64,000 bases of DNA, taken from Chondrosia reniformis (Eukaryota > Porifera > Demospongiae > Chondrillida > Chondrillidae). The notes below the pieces were generated by a model. That model saw only the letters and a list, made by a program, of their open reading frames with translations. It was not told the DNA's origin and ran no database searches. The stretch spans positions 7,272,401 through 7,336,400 of the forward strand of contig OX359198.1 of assembly GCA_947172415.1 (NCBI GenBank), written 5' to 3'. Made by a program: the position numbers and the translations under genes. Positions 45,233 to 57,420 of the stretch are shown here, in pieces. Within the stretch, counting starts at the first letter, position 1, and each line of letters begins with the position of its first letter.

Positions 45233-45689
45233 GCTTTTAACGTCAATAGCTGGCATATTTGACACTAGATATCATTACAGCAGGTCTTAATTACTCTTTT
45301 AGTATGTGTGTCATGTGACCATAGTCAACCTACAAGGAGATGGTATTTTAAGTAATACATTCCTCAGTTACCATGTCTGTTCTCCGACTAATAATTACTG
45401 TTTGCATTGAAGTACGAAGTTATCAGGTTCACTAAGCTAATTATGTACAGTAAATGTTAGTGAAGTATTGAAATGCTCTAGAAATCACACAATTCCATTT
45501 CTCTCAAGATTTGTACAAACCACCTTATATGTCTACATGTGTGTAGCACTGCCCTATATACAGGCATGTATGTACGTACATAGCTCCAGATACTAGTATA
45601 TATGTGCGTATATATAGGGTATAAATAGTATATATATGTGTGTATATATAGGGTATATAATAGTATATATATGTGTGTATATATCTTCT

Positions 45690-46125
45690 TCTTCTTTACA
45701 CCTTGTCTATCATGGACGTTGGGCAGGATCCAATTGTTATACTTCATCACAGATTAGGATTGGGTTGTTGAACTGGATCGTTGGATAGCAGCTCTCTATG
45801 CACTTCTGTCTATCACTACTTCTTGCCAGTTTGTGATTCCAGTTAGATCTCTGCTGATGAGATCTACCACTGCAGAGATGTCCCTCCTGGTTTCCTCTGC
45901 CTTCCTCTCAGTCTACACCTTGATGGTCTGGCATCCTCTGCGCAGGTGTCCAAACTGCTGGAACCTCTTCTACCTTAGTTATCTTCTACTGGTAGCTCCC
46001 TAGTCTCCTCCAATATGTCAACATTGCATGTCCCACAGAGTCACTCCCGAGATGTCACAAAGACATCTCATTTGGAAGGTCTTCAGTCTTCTGATGTCCT
46101 CTGCTGGGTTACTAGCCAGGTCTTG
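45690..46125 (-). mobile_element. Decayed 3' end of a non-LTR retrotransposon ORF2
   Basis: On the minus strand, interrupted frames read RCLCDISGVTLWDMQC, then a F-Q-Q-F-G-H-L-R-R stretch and finally TRRDISAVVDLISRDLTG. The GVTLWD...RFGHL(R)R pattern is typical of the region after the reverse transcriptase in animal LINE-like elements. Several stops and frame changes show it is inactive. Confidence 0.65.
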
Positions 46126-46449
46126 TTAGTGTATATGTATATATGTAGCTCTAGACACGAACAATTGCCGTATACTCACATTTATAGGTTATAATTAATT
46201 ACACAAACCCTGTACAAGGGTTATGAGTAAATGTGAACTTTTGGCATTACAACTTTCAGTGATTATTTATCTTTTACACATATTTAATGTAGCTGTAGAG
46301 ACTGGATTAGATTTTGTTATTATTGCAATTACTAATTACATATTATATACACTACTATGTACTGTAATACAGCTTGTGGAAATATATTTGTTTGTTCTTT
46401 TATTTATCTACAAATGTTTAGTGGTAATTCTATAAACATATTATTGTTC

Positions 46450-46620
46450 AGGCATCAGCTGCAGGTCCTGCAATGACCACTGCATAAAGAAATAAAAGAA
46501 GTTCATGAATTGTGTCTTAGATAACTACCTGTCAAAGTGCACGTTTTCTTAGCCACTTACATCCGGTTGGAGAATCAGTGTTTGGCCTGTAAAGATGCAT
46601 AAAAGTAAGAGAGTAATCAT
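46450..46620 (-). other. Possible alternative 3' exons of VWA-sushi gene 2
   Basis: Downstream of the stop at 46874, two exon-like blocks are visible: ACAG|GCCAAACACTGATTCT...CCGGAT|GTAAGT (about 46559-46590) and GCAG|TGGTCATTGCAGGACC...GAACAATAA (about 46450-46485). A cryptic donor G|GTAAAA overlaps the normal KK-stop. Used together they would replace the tail by GQTLILQPDWSLQDLQ and a few more residues. This is unproven. Confidence 0.35.
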
Positions 46621-46873
46621 TCAGATGTGTACATACACAATCAAGGTTAGAGGGTGGAGATCAATATTTCCCAAATCACTAACAAACTAGTCAGTGAAAT
46701 AGGTGAATGATGTATGCAAAGCAAAAATATATCGGACTCAAGGTGAAAACAATCATATAAGAATAGTTCACATATAGTTTTAACAAGGTACATACTATAG
46801 GTATGGTATCTTACATGTTTACATTATATATAAAGAACTGTATTATTGGTGAATAACTGTCTATTGCAACAAC

Positions 46874-49800
46874 CTACTTTTTACCAGCTTTAGACAGCTT
46901 TACACCAAGATATATTGCCAAAGCTGCGAGCACAGCGACGACAATTATGGCACATGGTATGGCTATAGCATAGATCAGGGCTGGGTTGCAGTCAAAGATA
47001 TCAGTACATGGCGGTTCAGTTGAGAGTTCTGCAGTGCCGGCTGCTGAAAAGTTAGTAAATCCTCCCTCCATATTCTGACAACGCACCTAATTGATTGGGC
47101 AAAATTCAGTCTCATTGATATAATTAAAATGAAGTGAAGTGATTAATTGCTGCATAATTACCCTGAACACGTAGGCACCAGCTTCTGGTATCTCAAGGAA
47201 AACACTCGTATCATTCTGTGGTAGGTCCACCATCTGTATATAAACAAAAAACAAATGTAAATACCTTCTATGTATATATTATATTTCCTATATTTAGTAC
47301 CTCGTATATGTGGTACCTCATATATGTAGTACCTCATATATGTAGTACCTCATATATGTAGTACCTCATATATGTAGTACCTCCTATATTTAGGTGTATG
47401 TAAATATATAATTATACCATCTTAGCACCTACAATGATGTCTCCTATTCTGTTCTCTTCATTTCCAATGACTTGATCACTGTCTGGAGGCAAAGCAACGA
47501 TTCCCTAGACATACGTAGATACGCAGATGTACACATTAATTAAATACATATGTAATGTATGAATACACCATACATTATGTCCATTGCATATATACGTATA
47601 TAGTGTATGTGTATATTCTTACAGAGCTATCAGCTTGTGTTGCCACTCTGTAGTACACTACTTGACAGTCCCTTGAGACTCCTTGTGAGTAATCAAAGGT
47701 CAGTAGAACATGAGTTCCATTGAAAACCTCAACAGAGACATTCATCGGAGGCAATGGTCCTTTATTAGCACGAAGAAGGAATGAGCGTATTACTCAGGTA
47801 GGAGGTAAGTGGGAGAGACTTGACTAAGCTTACTCTCACAAACTGGAGGCATCCCACTCCAGAAGCCGTCTGCCATGCATGTTCTTATCATTGCTCCTGC
47901 AATGATCTCAAATCCTGGACGGCAGGAGTGAGTCGCTTGTGAAGCATAGGTAGTCGTCCCCATTGGATACATTGGAGAACTAGAATTTTCATCCCTCACT
48001 GGATCCAGCAAGCCACAATCAACAACTGGCAAAGGAAAATAAGTAGAACTTAAAAATCAACTCTTAGTTAGATGTCACGTGAGTCATACTTTGACAAACT
48101 GGTGCTTCTCCGCTCCACATTCTAGTGTGCTGACAGGTTCTGACATCATACCCGATCAGGTCGTATCCAATGTCACACGAGTATACTATCTGGTCTGTGT
48201 AGTTGGTCCCGTCCGAATAATCAATTTGACCATTTTGAATATCGGGAACTAATCCACAATCTCTGACTAAAAATAATGACATTGTATGTGTATAATATAA
48301 CCTGTGGTACATATCATATATATTAACTTAAATACCAATTTAATCAGAGCTCACTTAAACAAAATGGGTCCACTCCACTCCATGTGCCATTCCCAAGACA
48401 GGTCCTGAGAGGGCAGCCAATCAAATCAAATCCAATGTCACACTCATAGAAGGCCACTCCCTCATATTCTGTATCCTTGTAAACTACGGTTCCGTTCTCA
48501 ACCATACTTGGGACAGAACAGTCAACAGCTGATAATAATTAGAAACACATTTTATAGTTTAGGAAGTTTTGTATTATACATATAAAAGTATAATAATTCA
48601 TGTATTTTGTAAGTTAGAACTTTCAATACCTACCATTACAAGTACTGCTCAACATCCAGTCACCATTGGTGGAACAAGTTGCGTCGGTTGAGATTGTCCT
48701 CTGATAACCAGTGTTGCACGCGTAGTAAGCGGTGGAGCCACTTGTGGTACCACTCAAGACAACGTCTCCATTCCTTTCTGGCATCAATCCACCACAACTT
48801 ACAACTAACAGAGGTTAGCTAGTATGAATATTTGATTTCACTAAAGTGACTTCCACACCAATCAACTTACTTTGGCAGTTCACTTGATACCCAGACAGAC
48901 AGCCATATGCCTCACACGTCTTGTTACTATCGCCTTCAAGTGTGTACCCGACATCACATGAATAGCTGACAGTCTCGTCAAATAGTACTGAGTCAGCAGG
49001 AGATGCAGTTCCATTCAAAGGTTGCTCTACTTTACAGGTACTGACTGCAGAAAATGACCATTACGAAATATTATAGATACATATGTGTGTATATACGTAT
49101 TATATGTATGTACCCTAGTATGTACTGTATATGAAGGATTCACAGGAGATCAAGATAAAGAAAAAGACAAAGACTCCCAGGATCACTGATGATGGGTGGA
49201 ATTCCCAAAAATGGCTGTCTGACCCAGTGGAGAAGAAGATGAAGGAAAAGAAGGAAGAAAAGACTCCTGTATCTTCATCCAAAGCTCTCTTCAGGTTTAG
49301 TTCCCCTATAGGCTCTTTAATAGGCATATAGCATGTAGGAAAATGGTATCTTAGATTTTTCATATGTGGTATATATATATAATTTTAGATTATCAAAATG
49401 CCATTTTCAGCTTACTGGAGCAGGTCGGCATGGTACCCACCAGTACATCACCAGCTCCACAGATCCTAAGTGCATTGCTCCCAATCTCGTAACCCTCATC
49501 ACATCGGTATTCTATCAAGGAACCATAAGTGGTTCCTCTGCTGACCTCGGCATATCCTGAGGGGACATCATCCAGCACACCAGCACAGTCACAGACTATA
49601 CACAATAAGAGTGTGATAACATATATAATATACATCAGTACTAGGAGTATCATACAGCTGCATGGCTATAGTTGTAATTACTTTCACAAGAGGTAGTTAT
49701 TCCACTCCAAGTGCCATCCGGTTGGCATGTTCTAGTTCCTGATCCAACAACCTTATAGCCTTGATCACAATAGTGAGTGGCTGTGGAGTTGTAATATGTT

Positions 49801-52800
49801 CCGCTGGAATATCTGATGCCACCGTTAGCTATCTCATCCAGACCGCCACAGGATATAACTAAAAAGATATTTTACATGTATAATCTTTATACGTATGTAG
49901 ATATGCATACATACAATAATATAACAATAACACTGAGGCTACATAAAATATAAAATTGCAGCTAATGAAGACCTAAAGGTTAAAACATTATTTTAATTGA
50001 ATTTTCCTGTTGCTGAGGTTCATGAAAGGTAAAGATTATCATAATGAATGCAACGAAGATCACTTCACAAAATAATTAGTGTTTCATACTTTGACAGAAT
50101 GGATCTCCAGAACTGCTCCCAGTCCACTTGCCATTGGCCTGACAGACCCTGTATTCCGCTCCAATCAGCGTGTACCCCTCACTGCAGGAGTAGTTGGTAC
50201 GAGACAGGTACTCTGTACTGTTGAAGGTCACATATCCATTCTCAGGATTCTCAAGAGGAAGACAAGTGACAACTAAAAATAAATATAGTGCATCAAAACA
50301 TAATTTGTAACCAGTGTTAACATGTCCAGCTGATGAATCAGCTGATGAGTCCTACTATTGCATGTGGGCGGAGTTGTCCAGGTTCCACTGTAGTCACAGG
50401 AAATTAGGAATGGTCCATCTAGATTGAATCCTTCGTTACATTGATATTCAGCAACTGATTTATAAACACTATTATTGTACGATGAGCTGGCATACATGAC
50501 TGAGGGAGGCATCAAGCAATCCAGAACTACATTAATTATGAGCAAATACTTGTTTATACATTTTGAGCAAATATACACTTATGATTACACTCACTTTGGC
50601 ATTCTGGTGCAGTTCCATTCCAAATTCCAGTATGCTGGCATATCCGAACTGGGTCCCCAACTAGCTGATAGCCAGTGTTACAGGAATAGCTCACCAGGGA
50701 ACGCCACTGAGTTCCGTAGGAGTAGAAAATATCACCATTCTCAATGGTGTCAACACCACCACAGTCAACAACTAATTAAGGAGGACGTGCATAGTGCATT
50801 TGAAATGAGACCTCTCTAATATATTAAAAATTGTCCTACTAACTTTCACAAAAGGGACTTTCCCCACTCCACGAGCCATCAGCCTGGCATGTCCTGGTAG
50901 GAGATCCCACGAGGGAGTATCCCGTATCACAGGTGAAGGTGATGCTCATCTGATACTGTGTTCCTTGTGAGGAATCCAGCATTCCATTGTCTGGAGCATC
51001 AGGCAAATATCCCGAGCAATCAACAACTACACAAAATAATATCAGTGATATGGAAGATCCAGCGCTGTGTGCTTTTATCAGTTAGTTACTTGTGCACTCC
51101 GGCTCGTCTCCACTCCACTGAGATGTGTCGAGGCATTCCCTGAGACTGTTTCCCTCTAGTCTGTACCCTTCTTCACAAGAGTATGAGGCAACTGAGAGGA
51201 AGGTTGAGCCGTGAGTTGTGTCCACTTCACCATTGGCAATGTCGGATAAAGGTCCACAATCAATCACTTAGCAATGAAGGAACAACGATGAAGCTTCATA
51301 CACACAAATAACAGGTTATCATTGGCCTACCCTGGCACGTTGGCGTGGAGCCACTCCAAATCTCAGTGAAGAGGCATGACCTGTCAGTGTTGCCACTCAA
51401 AGAGTATCCATCATCACAAACATGTGACGCTATAGACTGATACAGTGTTCCTTGATCCAAAACTAAGTCTCCATTGTCCACAGATGATAAGAATCCACAA
51501 CTGATACCTGTGGAGAAATTGGTATGTATCTAACATCAGAACTACCTGCAGCATTTCCAGTCTGTACTTACGCTGGCACGTTGGTTCATCTCCTCCCCAT
51601 GTTCCATCATCCTGGCACGTTCTGGTCTCCAGTCCCTGACGGACAAACCCACTCTGACAGGTGTAGGTGATTTGTAAACCGAAAGTGGTACCGGAAGATG
51701 TGTCTATGTTGCCATTTTCAATAGGAGGCGGAGCTCCACAATCAACAACTAAGAACATTTGAAATAGACCACAAACAATTAGCAGCAGGTTTAGGAAGCA
51801 TAACAAGTTATTTGAGTTGAACAATTAATTTGAACTGAAACACTCAAGGCTTCAGCCTCATTTGAATAACTAAACATCCAGCATATACAACTTCCATTTT
51901 CTTAACCTCTGTTTGCAATGCTTACCAATGTGTATTTAGCACTTATGAGTTTATATGTACTCTCTAAGTAGGGATGGTCATATATGGTCGATTATCAAGT
52001 CATACATCATTAACAATATGATTTTTGCTCTCATTTATAATAATGCACAAGTAGTTAATTGATGAGAGATACAGAAGTGGCACGTGTTGCTGATTTTCAT
52101 TAATACTATTAATACCTGAACAAGTAGGTGCATCCCCACTCCATAAACCAGTCTCCTGACATACTCTAGTGTCAATGCCGACCAGCGTGTAGCCAGTGTC
52201 ACACTGGTAGGTTACCACTGACTGGTAGATGGTACCATCGGTGAGGTCATTGGATCCATCCACCAAGTCTCCTGGATCTCCGCAATCAATCTCTGCAGAA
52301 GAAGGAAAGGAGTGCAAAGCATACCATCTCCATTTTCTTAAGAACAATCTAAGACAACTCATCCTGTAAACACGTATGGCATATGTATCATATAGGGTAG
52401 GTCAAGGTCATGTGTACACTGAAGGAGACATTCAAAATTTACAGCAGTATGTACACAGAAGAATGTAGCTTTTTACTAAACCTAATAACCAAGTGCTTGA
52501 GAATTGTGGCTCTAGCTGCAAGAGGAGGGTGGGGCAAGAGGAGGGTGGGGCAAGAGGAGGGTGGGGCAAGAGGAGGGTGGGGCAAGAGGAGGGTGGGCAA
52601 GAGGAGGGTGGGGCAAGAGGAGGGTGGGGCAAGAGGAGGGTGGGGCAAGAGGAGGGTGGGGCAAGAGGAGGGTGGGGCAAGAGGAGGGTGGGGCAAGAGG
52701 AGGGTGGGGCAAGAGGAGGGTGGGGCAAGAGGAGGGTGGGGCAAGAGGAGGGTGGGGAAAGAGGAGGGTGGGCAAGAGGAGGGTGGGCAAGAGGAGGGTG

Positions 52801-55800
52801 GGCAAGAGGAGGGTGGGAAAGAGGAGGGTGGGAAAGAGGAGGGTGGGAAAGAGGAGGGTGGGCAAGAGGAGGGTGGGGCAAGAGGAGGGTGGGGCACTTA
52901 CCGACACAAGTTGGCTCACTGCCAGCCCAAGTGCCATCAGACTGACATACTCGAGTGGGATTGCCTTGAAGTTCACTACCCGTGTTGCAGAAGTACGTTA
53001 TTACGGCTTGATAATTGGTGCCACCTGGAGTAGTTACACCTCCTCTCTCTATCTCTGATGGGATACTACAGCTCACAACTATTCAACAGAAATTCAAATA
53101 ATTGAAGGGAATTCCTCATCAATGTATCCAGACTGCTCACCTCTACAATATGGCATACTGCTTGTCCACTGTCCACTCACAAGACATTCTCGTGTTTCAC
53201 TGCCAACCAATTCATATCCAGTGTCACAGGAATAGGTAGCAATAGCTCCAATTGAGTTGTCACCAGTTGATGTCGCAACTGTTCCAAAATTAGGACTGGC
53301 CAGAGATCGACACATAACAGCTACATAAAACATGTTCTGTGACTCTGGAACTACTTGTATAGGTGGATGTGTCTACAACCTTCCAGGGTAACACTCTACA
53401 TAGCATGTCAACATCTTGTTTCTATGGCAACTAACCTGAGCAGGTAAGTGTGGCTCCACTCCATTGGCCAGCAGAGTCACAGGTTGCCAATGGAAACCCG
53501 GCAGCAGTGTACCCAGCAAGGCAGGAGTAACTAGCAACGCTACCAAAAGTGGTAGTAGAGAACCTCTTGTTAGCATTAGTAATGTCACCTGGTTCACCAC
53601 AGTCAATTGCTAGAATGTTTAATAAAGAAGGTACGTATATATATCTATATATATATACGTATATTGTAACTTGTACTATATATATACAGAATAATTGCAA
53701 TGTTACATAAAAAACATAAAAAACAATTTCTGGAATTGAACCCTGGATAGCTCACCAGTGCTCTGCCACTGAGCTACAATTGCCACAGCAATGCTCCATT
53801 TATGCTTCCCTCTTATATTAGCTTCAAACTAATTCCATACTAACTATTGTGGCTAAGATCAGACGTATGCACACATGCTCACTGGGTTACAGTAGGGGCC
53901 AATCAGCTTATTACATTTAAATATTGGTTTGCTGATGATATATGTACATTCATTGATGAATATACTGCAAATAGTGTATGAAGATAGTACATACCTGAGC
54001 ATACAGGAGGGGTTCCACTCCAAATTCCATTTGCCTGACAGATTCTCATTTCAGATCCAGATGTCCTCATAAAGCCTTTGTTACATGTAAAGTTTGCTCT
54101 TGATCCAACAGTAGTGCTGTCAAAGTACACACCTGCATTTCCTACCACTCCGGGGTGACCACAATCTGAGGCTGCATTAACATCACAATAGAATCTCGTG
54201 CCTTAAGGCAGATTGAATTTGAATATAACTTCTTACTAGTGCAAGCTGGATTGTATCCACTCCATTCTCCATCTTCTAAGCAGGTTCTTGTGGTAGTAAC
54301 CATATCCAGTGTGTTGCCATTGAAGCAGGAGTAACTAGCTACTGATCCAAAGTTTTGATCATCAGTGAATACTATGTCACCACCATCCACTGATATAGGA
54401 GGACATGTCACAACTAATCAAAAAACATAAGAGGAGATAGAAATCTAACTGATGTATAACATTTCATTTTGACATGAATCATACATAAAATATGTGGGAA
54501 CATGAAATCAAAATGATTACAAAACCACAAATATTCAATCTTCAAATATCAGGAAGATGCACAGACATTGATAGAAACAACTACGGGAAATGAATCAGCC
54601 AACAATGACTTAGCTATCAAAGTCACCCGCCCTGTTCTACCCTCACCGGAGATCCCCAGCCCACCTGCCTAGAGTCACCCCTGTTCTGCCCTCACCTGAG
54701 CAGGTTGGAGTGACTGTATCCTCCCAGGTCATGTCCGCCTGGCACATTCTCACCGGGTGCCTGTTTAGATTGAATCCCTCATCACAAGTGTAGATAGATC
54801 TGTCCTGGTAGGACCTTCCATTAGCAAACACTATAGCACCATCAGTGATGGATACTAATGGACACTCAACAACTGGAAAAGAAACAAATTAAGAAGTATT
54901 AAAACTATATCAACTGAATTTATGCCTTACTAAAATTACCATGGTAAAGCCTACAACCTCAAAATACATTCAGGAGAAGATGGCAGAGTCAGTGTGATTT
55001 ACTTACTGTCACATGATGGAAGTATAGGCCACGCCCCTTCTGGGTTGCACTGAAGGGTGGTAACGGCAGTGGAATTATTAGAGAATCCATCACTGCAAGA
55101 GATGGCCTGGGATGGATTGGTTATACCAATAGACCCGTCCACTGTCAGTAGATCAGTGTAGCTGATTTGCTGTGCTTCGGGACACTGTAAAACTGTACAT
55201 TCAATAGAAATGTGATTTATGTCAAGAAATCTAATCACATTAGTATTTAATTAAATGTGAATACTTAACATACCACACTGTAAGTATGCATCTTCGTATG
55301 CCAAATTAGCTACTTCCTGAGCAGCCTGAGCAGTGAGTCCACTTGTAGTTGGGGAAACAGTGTCGTCTATCCCATTTAAAGCATCACCCATAGGAATAAT
55401 TCCAACAAAAATGATACCAGCTGCTGATGCCCGGTCCACAGCTTCTTCTCTAGCCGTATCTGTTGATGCTGTATCACTATCTGATAGAAAAAACAGTAGT
55501 TTGGAAGCGTAACTTCTGGCACCAAAATGTCCATCAGGCTTTAACTCCATTATAGCATCAAGTATGACATTTTCATGGTTAGGGCTGCTTCCAGTGCTTG
55601 TCTCAGTTAGAGCATCAAGAAGGTTGTTAAAGGTAGCGGTGTCTGAAGTTGCTCCCAATTCTATAGCCTCATCAGCTTCATTAGCTGTAAACTGCAGGAC
55701 ACCAACCCTTATCCCGTCCTGATTGAGTGGAAGCTCACTCACTATATCCTCAATAACCAGCTTCCAGAACTCAAATCTTTGGGATCTAAATCCTTGAGTT

Positions 55801-56368
55801 CCAGCCGGTGGAGAGGTTCCTGCACTAGGCATATAGTTACTGTTCAGGAGAAATACAACGTCTACAGCTCCCGGGTTAAAAGGAGGCAGTCTTCGAGTAC
55901 GACAGTATACTAAAGGAGGCGGTGGTGAACCTTTTCCTATAACACACACAGAATCAAAACATTTGAAGATAAACATATCTAAGAAGCTGCAAATATAAGT
56001 GCTCGACTATATACTGTATTTGTATATATACTGTATATACGTATGATTGGATGTACTCTGTTATTAATGGAACTGGCAGTTTGAATAGTTAAGTTGCACT
56101 ACTGCTAAGGAGAAGAATATTGAATGAATACTTGGCAAGGGCAGATCTAGAATTTATAAGGGTGATGCTAAGTTTATAGGAGTGTAACAGAGAAAGGATG
56201 TGAAACACAGGTTGGATAGTATATTGTTTGAATATGGCTATTACAAACTGAAACTTAAAGGTGAGTACAGAGCCCAGATCACACGCCCCTAACTCCACCA
56301 CTGCATAAATTACCTTGTACTGTGCTTAGTGACAGGAGAACACAGATCAGAACTCCTAGCAACAGCAT
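46874..56368 (-). CDS. VWA-sushi cell-surface receptor-like protein 2 (signal peptide, VWA, 22 CCP, TM)
   Basis: Paralogue of the gene at 34332-42971 with the same architecture. Signal peptide exon ends near 56310 ([18 protein letters not shown]). VWA domain in about 55270-55940 ([60 protein letters not shown]). Then 22 single-exon sushi domains between about 55195 and 47830, e.g. [12 protein letters not shown]...[16 protein letters not shown]. Juxtamembrane exons follow ([20 protein letters not shown], 47630-47770), and the last exon 46874-47083 has the TM helix [20 protein letters not shown] and tail KLSKAGKK. The VWA again has no DxSxS. Sushi 1 and 18 are the most divergent. The domain count equals gene 1, pointing to duplication of the complete gene. 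Ligand unknown. Confidence 0.88.
47290..47398 (+). repeat. 16-bp tandem repeat
   Basis: GTACCTCATATATGTA repeated about five times in a juxtamembrane-region intron of sushi gene 2. Confidence 0.85.
49131..49362 (-). repeat. Dispersed repeat family, copy F (inverted)
   Basis: Reverse complement of copy E over its full length: AGATCAAGATAAAGAAAAAG through CTGACCCAGTGGAGAAGAAG and GTTTAGTTCCCCTATAGG. Sits in an intron of sushi gene 2. Confidence 0.85.
52512..52895 (+). repeat. 16-bp minisatellite beginning at a sushi-gene donor
   Basis: About 24 copies of GGGTGGGGCAAGAGGA, with GGGTGGGCAAGAGGA and GGGTGGGAAAGAGGA variants clustered at the 3' end. On the coding strand it starts six bases inside the intron, directly after GTAAGT. 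G-runs on the plus strand could form G-quadruplexes. Long frames here are artefacts. Confidence 0.92.
53723..53784 (-). repeat. tRNA-derived (SINE-head-like) sequence
   Basis: On the minus strand TAGCTCAGTGGCAGAGC matches a tRNA D-arm/A-box (D stem GCTC/GAGC), and GGGTTCAATTCC matches the T-arm/B-box. A TTTTTT terminator follows. The anticodon arm region is shortened (CTGG...CCAG) and the acceptor stem is imperfect, so it is not a functional tRNA. It lies in a sushi-gene intron. Confidence 0.6.
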
Positions 56369-56741
56369 CTTAACTGGAGTAGTCAGCACTTTCTGGAGTA
56401 CACTTGTGCAATAGAACACAGAATTAAGAGATTTATAACTGCATTGACTATATATTATAGAAGGCAGTGCTATATATAGCAGGCTATGATGTAACCTTAT
56501 TCACTTCCTGTTTCGGGCTCTGTAGCATACAAATGCTTAGATACATAAATATGGAGTCTCGCTAAACTGGAAACAGAGAATATGACTTACGTAAGACATG
56601 ACCATACAGTTGAAGCATTAACAGACTCATTCTTAAATTATTGCAGTGACTACTGATATTGTTGTTACTAACTTTCTGCATAGGCTAGCTTCAGTCAGTG
56701 CCATTTGAAACATTTAAATGTGTTAGCAACCAATCACTGCA

Positions 56742-56870
56742 TTGCTATGCAATTGGCATTCACCGTCAATAGCAAGCATATCTTACACTAGATAGTTGCA
56801 TGTGCTAAGAAACCTAATAAAAGAGCTAGATTCAATCAATAAATTCCTATGTTACTAAGTAAAATAAAAC
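56742..56870 (-). repeat. Duplicated 5'-flank segment of the VWA-sushi genes (copy 2)
   Basis: TTGCTATGCAATTGGCATTC and CAATAGCAAGCATATCTTAC ACTAGATA match 44070-44200; divergence increases toward the end. Confidence 0.8.
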
Positions 56871-56988
56871 ATTTAAAATATGAAGTTAGAAGTAGGGATG
56901 ACCAGTGATGTCACATCTGGAAAAGTATTCAAAACATGACAGTGGTCATAAGAGATACAGCTAACCATACATACTGAAATTTAAGTTA

Positions 56989-57080
56989 CTTATCCATACA
57001 TATCACTTCTGTGTTTGGGTGCACCATCCCTACTTCAGCCATCCATGGTGCACCACACAGAAGTGATGTGTATGGATAAG
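56989..57080. repeat. Long imperfect inverted repeat (hairpin)
   Basis: CTTATCCATACATATCACTT...GGTGCACCAT pairs with ATGGTGCACC...AAGTGATGTGTATGGATAAG. Each arm is about 35 bp with few mismatches, and a ~20-nt loop lies between (about 57026-57045). It may be a miniature palindromic element or a hairpin RNA precursor. Confidence 0.75.
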
Positions 57081-57420
57081 AATTTAATGTACATTTGGTG
57101 CTGCAACTCTGTCAAATGGACAGATATGAAGCTGAAACTTGGTGTCAACACTCGGACATCCACAAAATATATCCAAAGTTTTGCAATATTTAGTGTTCAC
57201 TCATATTTGCCCTGTCTCACACCATACATTTAAGTTTGTATACCAGAATCTAATTAGAATGTACAGCGCATGGTATTTATTGCATGTGTACAAAATAAAT
57301 GAACAGCTATACTATCAATCTCTTAACAACAAAGCTAACACTCTGACGCAAGGATACTACAAAGGTGATTATTAAAACAGATGAAACTACGTGTGAGCTA
57401 ATTCAATGTCACTACAGTTC

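Larger units (their letters stand above)
43046..46440. other. Gene-poor interval between the two VWA-sushi genes: repeats and relics
   Basis: AT-rich DNA with no intact gene. It holds dispersed repeat copies D and E, a (CAA)n run at about 43247-43290, a 17-bp array, a duplicated flank segment, a relic sushi exon and a decayed retrotransposon end, listed separately. Remaining stretches show only low-complexity AT/TATATA sequence. Confidence 0.75.
56369..57420. other. Intergenic region upstream of VWA-sushi gene 2
   Basis: No gene recognised. It contains the gene 2 promoter side (a TATATATAG stretch near 56470), the duplicated flank segment at 56742-56870 and a long imperfect hairpin at 56989-57080. 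The rest is AT-rich with nothing notable. Confidence 0.6.

Noticed and set aside
52410-53076. Six overlapping frames of 150-214 codons on both strands
   Set aside because: 16-bp repeat is open in all frames; only the sushi exon at about 52900-53075 is real.
53723-53784. Functional tRNA gene
   Set aside because: A- and B-box are present, but the anticodon arm is shortened and the acceptor stem does not pair properly; called tRNA-derived repeat instead.
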